Of a stretch of 64,000 nt of DNA, positions 1 to 8,992 are shown piece by piece. Origin of the DNA: Moraxellaceae bacterium (GTDB lineage: Bacteria > Pseudomonadota > Gammaproteobacteria > Pseudomonadales > Moraxellaceae); NCBI GenBank assembly GCA_029267635.1, contig JAJUIK010000010.1, positions 1 through 64,000 of the forward strand. The letters run 5' to 3'. Every line of letters starts with the position of its first letter. Position 1 is the first letter of the stretch. The notes beneath the pieces were generated by a model that made no database searches, was not told where the DNA came from, and saw nothing but the letters and a program-made list of their open reading frames with translations. The translations under genes were made by a program, and so were the position numbers.

Positions 1-153
1 GTCGATTTGTGAGTAATCTTTCGCTTCACCGCCGTAAGTTTTTGCACAGATCGTTGCAATTGCAGCAGTAAGAGTAGTTTTACCATGGTCAACGTGACCG
101 ATTGTGCCCACGTTTACGTGTGGTTTATTACGTTCAAACTTAGCCTTAGCCAT
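1..153 (-). CDS. tuf: Elongation factor Tu (N-terminal part; gene runs off the window)
   Basis: EF-Tu is the GTPase that delivers aminoacyl-tRNA to the ribosome. Only the first 51 codons are present. They begin [20 protein letters not shown] and contain the P-loop GHVDHGKTT at residues 19-27, which identifies the family beyond doubt. A GAGGAA ribosome binding site lies just before the ATG at 153. The gene follows four tRNA genes on the same strand, the same arrangement as the E. coli thrU-tyrU-glyT-thrT-tufB operon, so it is very probably cotranscribed with them. Whether a second tuf copy exists elsewhere cannot be seen here. Confidence 0.97.
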
Positions 154-304
154 GTTTATATTCCTCGTTTACGTCGAACCAAAGCCTGAGACCACTCAGT
201 TCATCGACATGTCATTACAAAAAAACTAGACACCCAATACTCAAAAAGCAGACTAATAAGCCTGCTTTTGAAATCTTTTGCGAAAAATCGCTAAACTGTA
301 TATC

Positions 305-379
<75 letters not shown>

Positions 380-391
380 GATAATCTTCGA

Positions 392-467
392 TGGAGCGGG
401 AGACGAGGATCGAACTCGCGACATGCAGCTTGGAAGGCTGCCGCTCTACCAACTGAGCTACTCCCGC
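392..467 (-). tRNA. glyT: tRNA-Gly (TCC anticodon)
   Basis: The minus strand gives acceptor stem GCGGGAG/CTCCCGC, anticodon loop CTTCCAA (anticodon TCC) flanked by GCAGC/GCTGC, and an encoded CCA at 392-394. It is third in the tRNA-tuf operon, where E. coli has glyT. Confidence 0.96.
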
Positions 468-505
468 ACAGTGTTGGTACATAACACTTCATTCGAAGTA
501 AAAAT

Positions 506-589
506 TGGTGGTGAGAGAAGGATTCGAACCTTCGAAGCTTACGCGACAGAGTTACAGTCTGTTCCCTTTGACCGCTCGGGAATCTCACC
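506..589 (-). tRNA. tyrU: tRNA-Tyr (GTA anticodon)
   Basis: An 84-nucleotide class II tRNA with a long variable arm. Acceptor stem GGTGAGA/TCTCACC, anticodon loop CTGTAAC (anticodon GTA) between ACAGA and TCTGT, and an encoded CCA at 506-508. Second gene of the tRNA-tuf operon, equivalent to E. coli tyrU. Confidence 0.96.
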
Positions 590-644
590 ATCATCACACT
601 TATTTCAGTGCAGTTCTTTTACCACTTTACCAACTCTAGGAAGA

Positions 645-720
<76 letters not shown>

Positions 721-761
721 TCTTTCTAGTGTTTCGTACGTTTCGTATCGGAACGGTGTGC

Positions 762-789
762 AGTTTAGCAAAACTTTCAGCGCATGCAA
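762..789 (-). promoter_or_regulatory. Predicted sigma-70 promoter of the tRNA-tuf operon
   Basis: On the minus strand TTGCAT (784-789) and TAAACT (762-767) are separated by 16 bases and followed by a GC-rich discriminator (GCACACCG), as is typical of stringently controlled stable-RNA promoters. The position directly upstream of the first tRNA supports the call. Not experimentally known. Confidence 0.6.
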
Positions 790-790
790 G

Positions 791-810
791 CGGTTTTTAT
801 TAAAAAACCG
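791..810 (-). terminator. Possible weak terminator after trpE
   Basis: An AT-rich inverted repeat (CGGTTTTT ... AAAACCG) lies 8 bases beyond the trpE stop. There is no clean T-run after it on the minus strand, and it abuts the -35 of the tRNA-tuf promoter, so termination here is uncertain. Confidence 0.35.
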
Positions 811-818
811 TTAAAAAC

Positions 819-2312
819 TCATAAAATCAATCCATTTGATGATAATTCAACCGCTTTGATCACTGCGCGAGCTTTTATTTGGGTTTCATTCCACTCAGAT
901 TCAGGATTTGAATCCGCAACCACCCCTGCTCCAGCCTGCACATAGACCTTATTTTCACGAATCACGCAGGTTCGGATGGCAATCGACATGTCCATTTCAC
1001 CATGCCAGCCTAAATAACCCACCGCACCACCAAAAATACCGCGTTTTAATGGCTCAACTTCGTCAATAATTTCCATGGCGCGGATTTTTGGTGCACCGGA
1101 CAGTGTTCCTGCCGGGAAGGTTGCCTTAAAAACGTCCAGCGCATCGATATCATCGCGTACTTCGCCCTGCACATTGGACACAATATGCATCACATGCGAA
1201 TAACGTTCGATCACCATTTGATCAGTGACTTGCACTTTGCCAATTTTGGCCACGCGACCCACATCATTACGTCCCAAATCGATCAGCATCAAATGCTCGG
1301 CAATTTCTTTGGCATCCGAAAGCAAATCCTTTTCCAAAGCCAGATCTTCTTCTTTGGTTTTACCGCGTGGGCGAGTTCCGGCAATCGGGCGTACCGTGGC
1401 GATGCCATTTTCCAGACGCGAGAGAATTTCCGGCGAAGAACCTACAATATAGAAAGGTTTTTTATTCTCTAGCGTTTGTCCTTGTACCAGAAACAGATAG
1501 GGCGAAGGATTAAGATGGCGTAAAGCGCGATAAACCGAAATCGGATCCCCATCAAAATCGGAGACCATACGCTGCCCCGGTACTACCTGCATCACATCTC
1601 CGGCGCGGATATACTCTTTCACCTTCTCCACGGTGGCGATGTACTTTTCTTTACCAGTCATGGACTCAAAATGCGGCGGTGTATGTTTTTGCGCTTGCAA
1701 CTGGACCGGCTGTGCCAATAAAGCTTCGATCTGATCCAGTACCTGTTCGGCTTGCGCATAGGCATCTTTTTGTGTGGCATCCGCATGCGTGATCAAAAAC
1801 AAGGTATCTTTCAGGTTGTCAAATACGATGACGGTTTTGGATAACATCATCCAGATATCCGGCAATCCGACTGGGTCGGCTTCAGGAATGTTTTTCAGTT
1901 TAGGCTCAATATAACGCACTGAATCATAGCCAAAATAGCCCACCAGCCCACCAGTAAAACTTGGCAATCCTGGAATCAGATCGGGGCCAGGTACTTTATA
2001 TTGGGTTTGAAAATCACGAATAAACTGGAACGGGTCGGCACAAGTCTGCGTTTGCAATTCACCATTCGGCTGCTGAATCGTCAATACGCCTTCATTGCAG
2101 GAAAAAATGGTGGACTCACCCAAACCAATAATCGAATAACGCGCCCAGTTTTCCCCACCCTCTACCGATTCAAATAAATAGGCCTGAGCATGATCTTTCA
2201 GGCGGGCAAAAACCGATAAGGGGGTTTCAGTATCTGCTAAACGTTGGCGATAGACAGGAATGGTGTTATAGCCGGCTTGTTGCAGTTGTTCAAATTGTGC
2301 AAGTGTGGTCAT
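819..2312 (-). CDS. trpE: Anthranilate synthase component I
   Basis: TrpE makes anthranilate from chorismate, using ammonia supplied by the glutamine amidotransferase TrpG; this is the first committed step of tryptophan synthesis. The 497-residue protein has the usual full length. The N-terminal half carries an LFES element (residues 46-49), equivalent to the tryptophan-binding LLES motif of feedback-inhibited enzymes. The C-terminal chorismate-binding domain shows AGTRPRG, LIDLGRNDVGRV and GTLSGAPKIRAMEII. trpG is not in the window. The gph-trpE order is shared with pseudomonads. I saw no leader peptide with Trp codons before the gene, so attenuation is not supported. Confidence 0.96.
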   Translation of the reverse strand: MTTLAQFEQLQQAGYNTIPVYRQRLADTETPLSVFARLKDHAQAYLFESVEGGENWARYSIIGLGESTIFSCNEGVLTIQQPNGELQTQTCADPFQFIRDFQTQYKVPGPDLIPGLPSFTGGLVGYFGYDSVRYIEPKLKNIPEADPVGLPDIWMMLSKTVIVFDNLKDTLFLITHADATQKDAYAQAEQVLDQIEALLAQPVQLQAQKHTPPHFESMTGKEKYIATVEKVKEYIRAGDVMQVVPGQRMVSDFDGDPISVYRALRHLNPSPYLFLVQGQTLENKKPFYIVGSSPEILSRLENGIATVRPIAGTRPRGKTKEEDLALEKDLLSDAKEIAEHLMLIDLGRNDVGRVAKIGKVQVTDQMVIERYSHVMHIVSNVQGEVRDDIDALDVFKATFPAGTLSGAPKIRAMEIIDEVEPLKRGIFGGAVGYLGWHGEMDMSIAIRTCVIRENKVYVQAGAGVVADSNPESEWNETQIKARAVIKAVELSSNGLIL

Positions 2313-2427
2313 AAGGAATCTCTGTTCAGTTTGATTTATCTAGGCTTGGTTTTGAGTTATTCGTCTGAGCAACGCCATCGAAAAACCTTACACTCTTGCA
2401 TTCCTAATTTTCCTTCACTCAATAAAT

Positions 2428-3102
2428 TCACGACAAGAGGATTAATTCTCTCAGGTCATCAATCACTTGTTGTGGCTGACAATCATAGATATCCTCTCCA
2501 TGATTATAGCCATAGCTGACCACAATACAATCTATACCGGCTTGGCGTGCCGCTTCCACATCATTGCTGGAGTCACCAATCATCAACGTCTTAGCGATTT
2601 GACTATGTAATATCTCAACACTGTGCAACAAAGGCAAAGGATGCGGTTTTTTCTGCGGCAAACTATCTCCACCCAGTACCAACTGAAAATAATGTTCCAG
2701 CTGCAATTTCTGCAACAATCCCTGTGCTAGAGAATAAGGTTTGTTGGTGACACAGGCCATTTTCAAATGCTGTGTCTGACAATAAGTCAGAAATTCAGCC
2801 ACACCAGGATAAAGCTGGGTATCTACACACAATTCGGCGGCATAAACCTGCATAAATGTTTGCAACAGCTGTTGATGCTGAACCGGATCGACTTCTCCCG
2901 TGATGTGGAGCAAGACACTTTCACACAACTTGGCAGCCCCTTTGCCCACCCAGACACGGACTTGCGCTTCTGTCACCAGGGGTAACTGCAGGGTATTCAG
3001 ACTAATATTCAGCGCACGGAATAAATCCGCTGCCGAATCCAACAGCGTTCCATCCAGATCAAATAAAATCAGATCACGCTGCTGCAATTGAGCAATCGAC
3101 AT
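2428..3102 (-). CDS. gph: Phosphoglycolate phosphatase, HAD family
   Basis: Gph removes phosphate from 2-phosphoglycolate, a by-product of DNA repair and oxidative damage. The 224-residue protein is a classic HAD phosphatase: motif I DLDGT at residues 15-19 holds the nucleophile D15 and acid/base D17, a conserved Lys lies in the QKKPHP segment, and motif IV is IGDSSNDVEAA near residue 175. Length and context (just upstream of trpE) match pseudomonad and Acinetobacter gph. The substrate is assigned by family and could be a related phosphoester. Confidence 0.88.
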   Translation of the reverse strand: MSIAQLQQRDLILFDLDGTLLDSAADLFRALNISLNTLQLPLVTEAQVRVWVGKGAAKLCESVLLHITGEVDPVQHQQLLQTFMQVYAAELCVDTQLYPGVAEFLTYCQTQHLKMACVTNKPYSLAQGLLQKLQLEHYFQLVLGGDSLPQKKPHPLPLLHSVEILHSQIAKTLMIGDSSNDVEAARQAGIDCIVVSYGYNHGEDIYDCQPQQVIDDLRELILLS

Positions 3103-3112
3103 ATCTAGTTCC

Positions 3113-3143
3113 TAAAAATATAAAGGCATGCTCACGCATGCCT
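3113..3143 (-). terminator. Rho-independent terminator after the FHA gene
   Basis: A perfect 8-bp stem AGGCATGC/GCATGCCT with a 4-base loop (3124-3143) is followed on the minus strand by a T-rich run. It separates the FHA gene from gph. Confidence 0.75.
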
Positions 3144-3162
3144 GAAGCATCAAGTGCATAAA

Positions 3163-3810
3163 TTATTTAAAAAACACCCAAGCCAATAAAGCCAGAATGA
3201 CCAATACAATAATCGTCACCAAGCCGATGGATGCATTCTTCTGCTGCTCTTTTTCTTGTGTGACACGCGAAACAGGTTCAGGAATTGCAACCGGTTCCGG
3301 CTCTGCTTTGGCATGAATATCTACCCCTTCAGGAATCGGTGCAGGTTTCGGTGTTGCTACGCGTTGCGGCATGCCATCACGGCTCACCTGAACTTCTGCA
3401 GCCCGTTCTGTCAGGCTTGGCATCCCCTGCTCATTCATTTGCTGTGCTGCTGTTTTTTCAGCTTCAGCTACAGGTGCATGTACCGGTTCAATTTCAATTT
3501 CTGCAATGTCCTGTTCTGCGACAGGAGCAAGCAGAGCAAACTTCAGGCTGGCAAACTGTACAATATCGCCATCATGCAACTGGGTTTCCTGCTGAATACG
3601 GACATCATTGACGAAGGTACCATTGGAAGAATTTAAGTCCTGCAGCCACAATGCTTGCTCCTTATACAAAAAAGCAGCATGACGGCGTGAAATCTCTGCC
3701 GACTGTAACAGAATATCCGCTTCCTGATGGCGCCCCACCAACATATCACGGTCAATGTGGATTTCCTGCCCCATCAATTCATCGGTAATTGCTTGCAATT
3801 TCCAAGTCAT
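3163..3810 (-). CDS. FHA-domain protein with a C-terminal membrane anchor
   Basis: FHA domains bind phosphothreonine peptides. From the ATG at 3810 the protein has 215 residues: an FHA domain at about residues 20-90 with the signature GR (26-27), SRRHA (41-45) and SSNGTFVN (61-68), a Pro/Glu/Ala-rich linker, and one hydrophobic segment at the extreme C-terminus (about 196-215) ending WVFFK. This suggests a cytosolic FHA domain tethered to the inner membrane. The upstream in-frame ATG at 3861 would add 17 residues unlike the domain; MTWKLQ fits better. It lies 69 bases after gspD on the same strand, so a link to type II secretion is possible but unproven. The phosphorylated partner is unknown. 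Confidence 0.85.
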   Translation of the reverse strand: MTWKLQAITDELMGQEIHIDRDMLVGRHQEADILLQSAEISRRHAAFLYKEQALWLQDLNSSNGTFVNDVRIQQETQLHDGDIVQFASLKFALLAPVAEQDIAEIEIEPVHAPVAEAEKTAAQQMNEQGMPSLTERAAEVQVSRDGMPQRVATPKPAPIPEGVDIHAKAEPEPVAIPEPVSRVTQEKEQQKNASIGLVTIIVLVILALLAWVFFK

Positions 3811-3879
3811 GAAATTCTCTTCAGTTTGTGATTTCTTATTATCATAACATGCCCCCACCACAGTTCCGTGCCCTGTCTG

Positions 3880-6123
3880 TTACGACACTGGTCGTACAAT
3901 GGTCGTCGTTACGGTATTTTTCGTACGTTCCACTTTGGGTGCAGATGCTGCTTTGGGTGGACTCACGACTGGCTCAATCGCTACTGGTGTAGTGACGGTC
4001 GCAGTGGATTTTGCAGTAGCGCCTGAAGGAACTTGCTTGTAATTGGTTTTGCTGGATGTGACCGGCACGCGTTGCTGGTAAATGCCCTCTACATTTTCAG
4101 GCAATTTGGCAAAGTTACCATCTTTATCAAAGGCCAATTGCAGACTGAATAACTGATCATAGCGCTGTTGCGATAAGCGGCGGATCTCTGCAGCATCACC
4201 CACAATCGTAGGATGGATAAACACCAGCAAATTGCGTTTTTCGTTACTGTTACTGTCGGATCTAAACAGTCGACCGATGCCCGGAATACTGCTTAATCCA
4301 GGAACCGCCTGACGACTATAGATCAGGTTATCCGAGATCAAACCACCCAAAACGACGGTTTGACCGTGCTCAGCCAACACTGCTGTCTTGATGGCACGTT
4401 TACTGGTCACAAGATCCTGGGCCTGACCTTTGCTTTCTTGTACCGCAGAAACTTCCTGTTCCACTTCCAGACGGATAGAACCACCCTCTCCAATATGCGG
4501 CACAACTTTTAAAGTCACCCCGACATCCTTACGTTCTACGGTGGTATAGGGGTTAACTCCAGAAGCCGTCGTCGTCACCGAGCCCGTCACGAAAGGTACA
4601 TTCTGCCCGACCACAATATAGGCTTCTTCATTGTCCATGGTCACAATAGATGGCGTAGAGAGCAAATTGGATTTGGTATTGCTTTTCAGCGCCTGGATCA
4701 AGGCACCATATAATTTGCGTGAGCCATCTGCGCCTTCCTGATAATCGCCCACCGCAACTGCCGAGCCAATGATTTTACTCGCTGAACTGGCCAAACCTGC
4801 ACCTCCGGTGAGATAACCGGCAGCCAAATTGCTCAGACTAGAGCCCACATTGGAAAAGTTAATCAGCCCCACACCGCTGCTGATATCGCCCAAGGCCCAT
4901 TGCACGCCCAATTGATCGGCATCATCCCCAGACACCTCAATAATTGCTGCTTCAATCAACACCTGTTGACGGCGGGTATCGAGCTGCTGAATGGCCGATT
5001 CAATTTCACGCATTAGTTGCGGTTCCGCCTTCACCACCAAGGCATTTTGCGAACTGTCAGCAATAATACTCACACCGGCACTGTTAAAGCTGGTGATGCT
5101 GTTCTGATTGCGATCTGCATTACTATTTAAATTAATAGAGGGTGTAGCGATAGATGAACTACTACCCTCACCCTGATTGGCAGTATTCATGTTCGAACTG
5201 CTGCGATTATCGCTACTCTTCTCAACATTATTACCGGATGGCTTGACTGATTGCCCAGTCACCAGACCCTGTAAAATTTCTGCCAGATTTTTGGCGCTGG
5301 CATATTTCAAACGGAAAACTTTGAGTCCACCCAAACGATCCGCAGAAGGCACATCCAGCATCTCGATCATTTGCCGCAGACGTTTACGGGTCGCCACATC
5401 ACCTTTCACCAGAATCCGATTGGTGCGATTATCGGCAATAATCCGTACCCGTGAACCGGTTGCAGTTTTGGCCGCACCCGTTGAACTCATGGATTCTAGC
5501 AGACTAATAATTTCTTCTGCCTGGCTGGACTGTAAGCGGATGGCTTCAATATCATTTTTTCCGGTGCCATCCAGATTACGGATAATGGTTTCCAGCTGAT
5601 AAATATTACTGGCGCGATCAGACACGATCAGTGCATTGGTCCCTGCAACAGCAGCAAGATGGGCAAATTGTGGCATTAAAGGACGCAGTGCCGGAATCAG
5701 GTCATTCGGATTGGTATTTTCCAGCCAGATTACCCGCGTAACCACCTGATCACCACTGGCACGATTACGCAGGTCGTAAGGCACACCGGCATTTTTCACA
5801 TTACTGTCAGGCACCAGCTTGATGGTATTACCCGAAGGAATGGCCACCACTCCATTAACATTCAAGACACCCAAAAACAAGTCATACACTTCATTTTTAT
5901 TCAGCGCCTTATTGGAAATCACGGTCACATTACCACGCACACGCGGATCTACAGCAAAATTCTTCCCGGTAATATCAGCCACTTCATTAATAAAGGCGGT
6001 GAGATCAGCATCACGTAAATTAATTTTCCAGGTTTGTGCATGCGTTGCCGTACTGACCATCGCAATCAGAGGGGTGGCTGCCAACAATGCCCACAGCGGA
6101 CGTTCATGATTGAATAAAGCCAT
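3880..6123 (-). CDS. gspD: Type II secretion system secretin GspD
   Basis: GspD forms the outer-membrane channel of the type II secretion system, through which folded exoproteins leave the periplasm. The 747-residue precursor has a signal peptide (cleavage near residue 29, ATHA-QTW), an N0 domain, repeated N1-N3 domains (about 100-400) and a C-terminal secretin domain (about 480-650) with VPFVTG and LGGLI. There is a Ser/Asn-rich insert around residues 295-345 and a Thr/Pro/Val-rich tail of about 60 residues after the secretin domain, where pilotin-binding segments often lie. It follows gspC by 32 bases. In Acinetobacter the T2SS genes are scattered, and gspN-C-D form one such locus. Confidence 0.96.
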   Translation of the reverse strand: MALFNHERPLWALLAATPLIAMVSTATHAQTWKINLRDADLTAFINEVADITGKNFAVDPRVRGNVTVISNKALNKNEVYDLFLGVLNVNGVVAIPSGNTIKLVPDSNVKNAGVPYDLRNRASGDQVVTRVIWLENTNPNDLIPALRPLMPQFAHLAAVAGTNALIVSDRASNIYQLETIIRNLDGTGKNDIEAIRLQSSQAEEIISLLESMSSTGAAKTATGSRVRIIADNRTNRILVKGDVATRKRLRQMIEMLDVPSADRLGGLKVFRLKYASAKNLAEILQGLVTGQSVKPSGNNVEKSSDNRSSSNMNTANQGEGSSSSIATPSINLNSNADRNQNSITSFNSAGVSIIADSSQNALVVKAEPQLMREIESAIQQLDTRRQQVLIEAAIIEVSGDDADQLGVQWALGDISSGVGLINFSNVGSSLSNLAAGYLTGGAGLASSASKIIGSAVAVGDYQEGADGSRKLYGALIQALKSNTKSNLLSTPSIVTMDNEEAYIVVGQNVPFVTGSVTTTASGVNPYTTVERKDVGVTLKVVPHIGEGGSIRLEVEQEVSAVQESKGQAQDLVTSKRAIKTAVLAEHGQTVVLGGLISDNLIYSRQAVPGLSSIPGIGRLFRSDSNSNEKRNLLVFIHPTIVGDAAEIRRLSQQRYDQLFSLQLAFDKDGNFAKLPENVEGIYQQRVPVTSSKTNYKQVPSGATAKSTATVTTPVAIEPVVSPPKAASAPKVERTKNTVTTTIVRPVS

Positions 6124-6155
6124 AACCTATTCTATTTCCTAACCCTAATCGTGAT

Positions 6156-6980
6156 TTAATCACTTAAAAAATTTTGTTGTATGGTCATCACTTGATCACC
6201 ACGTTTTATTTCTAATTTCACTTGACCGTCACGACGTGCTTGTTCCAACAGTTGTGTATCACTTTGCCCCTGTCCCACAATCTGGCCATTCAGCGAAATA
6301 ATGCGATCGCCGGGACGCAGGCCCAGTTTATTGCGTAATGCCAAGGGAGTTCGATCGCTCACTTCATACCCTTCCCCTGAAGCCGACACACCCATCTCTT
6401 GCAAATATTGTTCACGACCATTCTGCATTTTGCCAATGGCCTGCCCCAAAGCTGTTTGCGCTGTGGTGGATGGAGCAGGTGTTGTGGTCACAGGAGGAAC
6501 TATCGCCTGATTTAAACCATTTTCAAGACCACCCAAACGCAACTCACGTGTACTGCCATTCTGATGACGTAACAGCACATGATCCCAATACACTTCAGCG
6601 AGCTGATACGCTGTGTTTTCCAAGGTTTCACCCACACGGTAACGTTCAGCACTTTCAGTAATTTTGATGACAGCCGAAGAGAACTGTGCAGGATAACTGA
6701 CCAGGACACCTTGCAAGCTCATATTCAGATTGTCATTTGTCGCGGCCTGTTGCTCTGGCTCATAGAAGGGTGAAAAAGAGCGAATATTGGGAATAGCGGC
6801 TTGTTGTGAACCTAATTCAACACGACTGACCTGCATGGCTTGTGGTGGAGCGACCAGCCACCAGAACAAAGCCGCCAGTTTCCAGCACAAGATTAAAATC
6901 AGTAAAGCCAGAATCCACGGTGCAATACGATCACGCTGATTCCACTGGATCTGCGGCAATTGAGTTATCCAGTTTTTCAT
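6156..6980 (-). CDS. gspC: Type II secretion system protein GspC
   Basis: GspC is the bitopic inner-membrane subunit that links the cytoplasmic-membrane platform to the GspD secretin. The 274-residue protein has a short cytoplasmic start, one transmembrane segment at about residues 21-43, a periplasmic HR domain (about 90-150), a Pro/Thr-rich linker, and a C-terminal PDZ domain (about 195-274) with LGLRPGDRIISLNGQ. Its ATG overlaps the gspN stop by 4 bases, suggesting translational coupling. Confidence 0.93.
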   Translation of the reverse strand: MKNWITQLPQIQWNQRDRIAPWILALLILILCWKLAALFWWLVAPPQAMQVSRVELGSQQAAIPNIRSFSPFYEPEQQAATNDNLNMSLQGVLVSYPAQFSSAVIKITESAERYRVGETLENTAYQLAEVYWDHVLLRHQNGSTRELRLGGLENGLNQAIVPPVTTTPAPSTTAQTALGQAIGKMQNGREQYLQEMGVSASGEGYEVSDRTPLALRNKLGLRPGDRIISLNGQIVGQGQSDTQLLEQARRDGQVKLEIKRGDQVMTIQQNFLSD

Positions 6981-7759
6981 AAGCCAGCCCCGCGTAACAA
7001 GGGTTGACGGGAACTAAGCACATAAGTATCCAAACCAGCTTTGCCTTGATAAGAAGGAAGATTCAGCAGTAAACGCTGGGTAAGCTGCACATCTAACATA
7101 AAGTTTGGATCAAGCAGTAAGTTGACCATTTTCTGGCTACGTTGATCTCGCAGATCCAGTTGCAACTTGCCATTTTCGGCACTCAACTGGCCTTGTAAAG
7201 AAGGGAGATTCATTCGCTCCTGACGCTGATCCATCTGATAAATCAGTTCACCAGCCGCCCACTGCAATTGGCCTTCTGCCTGGCTAAAACCTTGCTGTTT
7301 TTGATAACGCATTTCCAGGTCTTTCAGCTGGATATTATTGATCGGCCATTGCCAGTTCACCAATGTCTTTAAAGTTTCAGGTGAAATTTGCCCAGACAAC
7401 TGCTGGATGGATATTTTTTGTCCCAGGCTATAACCGACGATTCCATTTAATTGGGTATGGCCACTATGCACTTCAACCTGGGCACCAAGACGCAAAAGGA
7501 TTAAATCGAAAGGACGAGTTTTCCAGCTCACAGAACCTCGTAATTGACCTTTATGCCAGTCAGCCTGACCTTGCCAGATATTGCCGTTGACATTTTGTAA
7601 TACCTGATTATTTTTATAAAATTTTGAAATTAACCAAGCTGCGGGAATTTGCAAAAATACAAAAATTAAAAAAACTGTAATGGCAAAGATCCACCATGTC
7701 ATCTGCTTGGATTTCTTTTTCATCCCACCCGTACCAACATATCTTGCTTGTTTCATCAT
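6977..7759 (-). CDS. gspN: Type II secretion system protein GspN
   Basis: GspN is an accessory inner-membrane T2SS protein present in only some systems. The 260-residue protein has a Lys-rich N-terminus, one transmembrane helix at about residues 21-45 (WWIFAITVFLIFVFLQIPA), and a periplasmic beta-rich domain with repeated LQLDL/GQLSA-type strands. Identity rests on this architecture and on being the first gene of a gspN-gspC-gspD operon. Two adjacent Met codons leave the start uncertain by one residue. Confidence 0.87.
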   Translation of the reverse strand: MMKQARYVGTGGMKKKSKQMTWWIFAITVFLIFVFLQIPAAWLISKFYKNNQVLQNVNGNIWQGQADWHKGQLRGSVSWKTRPFDLILLRLGAQVEVHSGHTQLNGIVGYSLGQKISIQQLSGQISPETLKTLVNWQWPINNIQLKDLEMRYQKQQGFSQAEGQLQWAAGELIYQMDQRQERMNLPSLQGQLSAENGKLQLDLRDQRSQKMVNLLLDPNFMLDVQLTQRLLLNLPSYQGKAGLDTYVLSSRQPLLRGAGL

Positions 7760-7813
7760 TTATTTTCGTGTGCCAGCATTATGCACACTTTTTTATGACA
7801 GCCATTTAGGTTG

Positions 7814-7843
7814 CATAAAAAAACCAAGCAAAGCTGCTTGGTT
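7814..7843 (-). terminator. Rho-independent terminator after the H-NS gene
   Basis: A 9-bp stem AACCAAGCA/TGCTTGGTT (7822-7843) is followed on the minus strand by seven T. It lies 40 bases after the hns stop and before gspN. Confidence 0.85.
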
Positions 7844-7881
7844 CTTAAAATATAAAAGTGTCGAATGACAAATCAATGAAA

Positions 7882-8208
7882 TTAAATCAGGAAATCTTCC
7901 AGTTTCGCACCTTTTTCCAGCTCTGCGACCAACCAGCGCGGCTGTTTACCACGACCTGTCCAGGTTTCCTCGACATTACTTGGATTACGATAACGTGGCT
8001 CTACGGATTTACGTGTGGTTTGTTTGCGTTTTTGCGCACCCATTTCCAGAATCTGTTCGATACTTAAACCCACATTTTCAGCAATCGCAATAATCTGATT
8101 ATAAGCATCTTCTACAGCTTGATCTTTCTTGGATTCAATTAATGCTTCTGCTTCAAGCTGTAAACGCTTTAACTCTTCAACAGAAAGATTACTTAGATCA
8201 GGTTTCAT
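7882..8208 (-). CDS. hns: H-NS family nucleoid-associated protein
   Basis: H-NS-type proteins bind AT-rich DNA, bridge it and silence transcription, often of horizontally acquired genes. The 108-residue protein has an N-terminal coiled coil (about residues 5-60) for oligomerisation and a C-terminal DNA-binding domain with YRNPSNVEETWTGRGKQPRWL-type sequence, whose TWTGRGKQPRW core is the H-NS family signature. The final segment LEKGAKLEDFLI is typical. It resembles the single H-NS homologue of Acinetobacter. No strong ribosome binding site is visible. A 784-bp AT-rich region lies directly upstream, a likely place for autoregulation. Confidence 0.93.
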   Translation of the reverse strand: MKPDLSNLSVEELKRLQLEAEALIESKKDQAVEDAYNQIIAIAENVGLSIEQILEMGAQKRKQTTRKSVEPRYRNPSNVEETWTGRGKQPRWLVAELEKGAKLEDFLI

Positions 8209-8992
8209 AACCAGGATACTCCAAATGCGCTCAATAAATAGTTATTTAAAGAAAAAATCAATTTTCAGCATAATAATATTTTTATTAAATTAAATAATCA
8301 AGAATTAACTTTTATCACTACAATAATTAACACAAATTCCTCTTATTTAATCCGTTATTTTTATCAAAAATATAATTTATCTTAGAAACCGTTAACATTT
8401 TTATTCAACAACGTCGTAAAATCACCTTAGACAACAGAAAATTTCATCCCATTATAATTATCGGTAAATTAAATATCCCTATTGAAATGTTTATCTAAAT
8501 AACAAACCCATACTCTAAGCATTCTTTATTTTTTGTATTAAAATTAATACTTAAACACTTTCATGAAATATAAAATGAAAAATAAATATCCTTAAATAAG
8601 GGTCTAAATTTTCCTATTTGAACCATTTTTTCAATCTAGACAGAATTAAGGTCTTTTCAATAGCCAATTAGACCGCCAAAAACAATCATTCATTCAAAAC
8701 TTTATTTTGCACTGAGGGAAAGTAAATAGGAGTTTGAGGCATCTTCCTCCACCCCATTACTCAAGGTTATATTTTAGGATCAAAACTTCCTTACTTCTTA
8801 TTAATGCACCAGTTTGATGCAAAATATTGCACATTTTCTGCAATACTCCTCACCAACATATCTGACATTTAATCCATATATGCTCTATATCGATTCATAG
8901 CGCATGTGATTGATCGGTATATCAATTTTTATTCATCAAAAATAAAGCTGACTTATAATGCAAAAATTTTAAATTTACTTATTTACCACTGA
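8209..8992. other. Gene-free AT-rich intergenic region upstream of hns
   Basis: This 784-bp stretch has no open reading frame worth calling on either strand and is visibly much richer in A+T than its neighbours. It contains poly-A/T runs and a cluster of TGCAA/TTGCA repeats near 8815-8845. No tRNA, transposase remnant or clear terminator was seen. The likely role is the regulatory region of hns, possibly bound by H-NS itself; this is inferred from composition and position. Confidence 0.6.

Noticed and set aside
2313..2427. Search for a trp attenuator leader before trpE
   Set aside because: No short frame with repeated Trp codons and no terminator/antiterminator pair was found.
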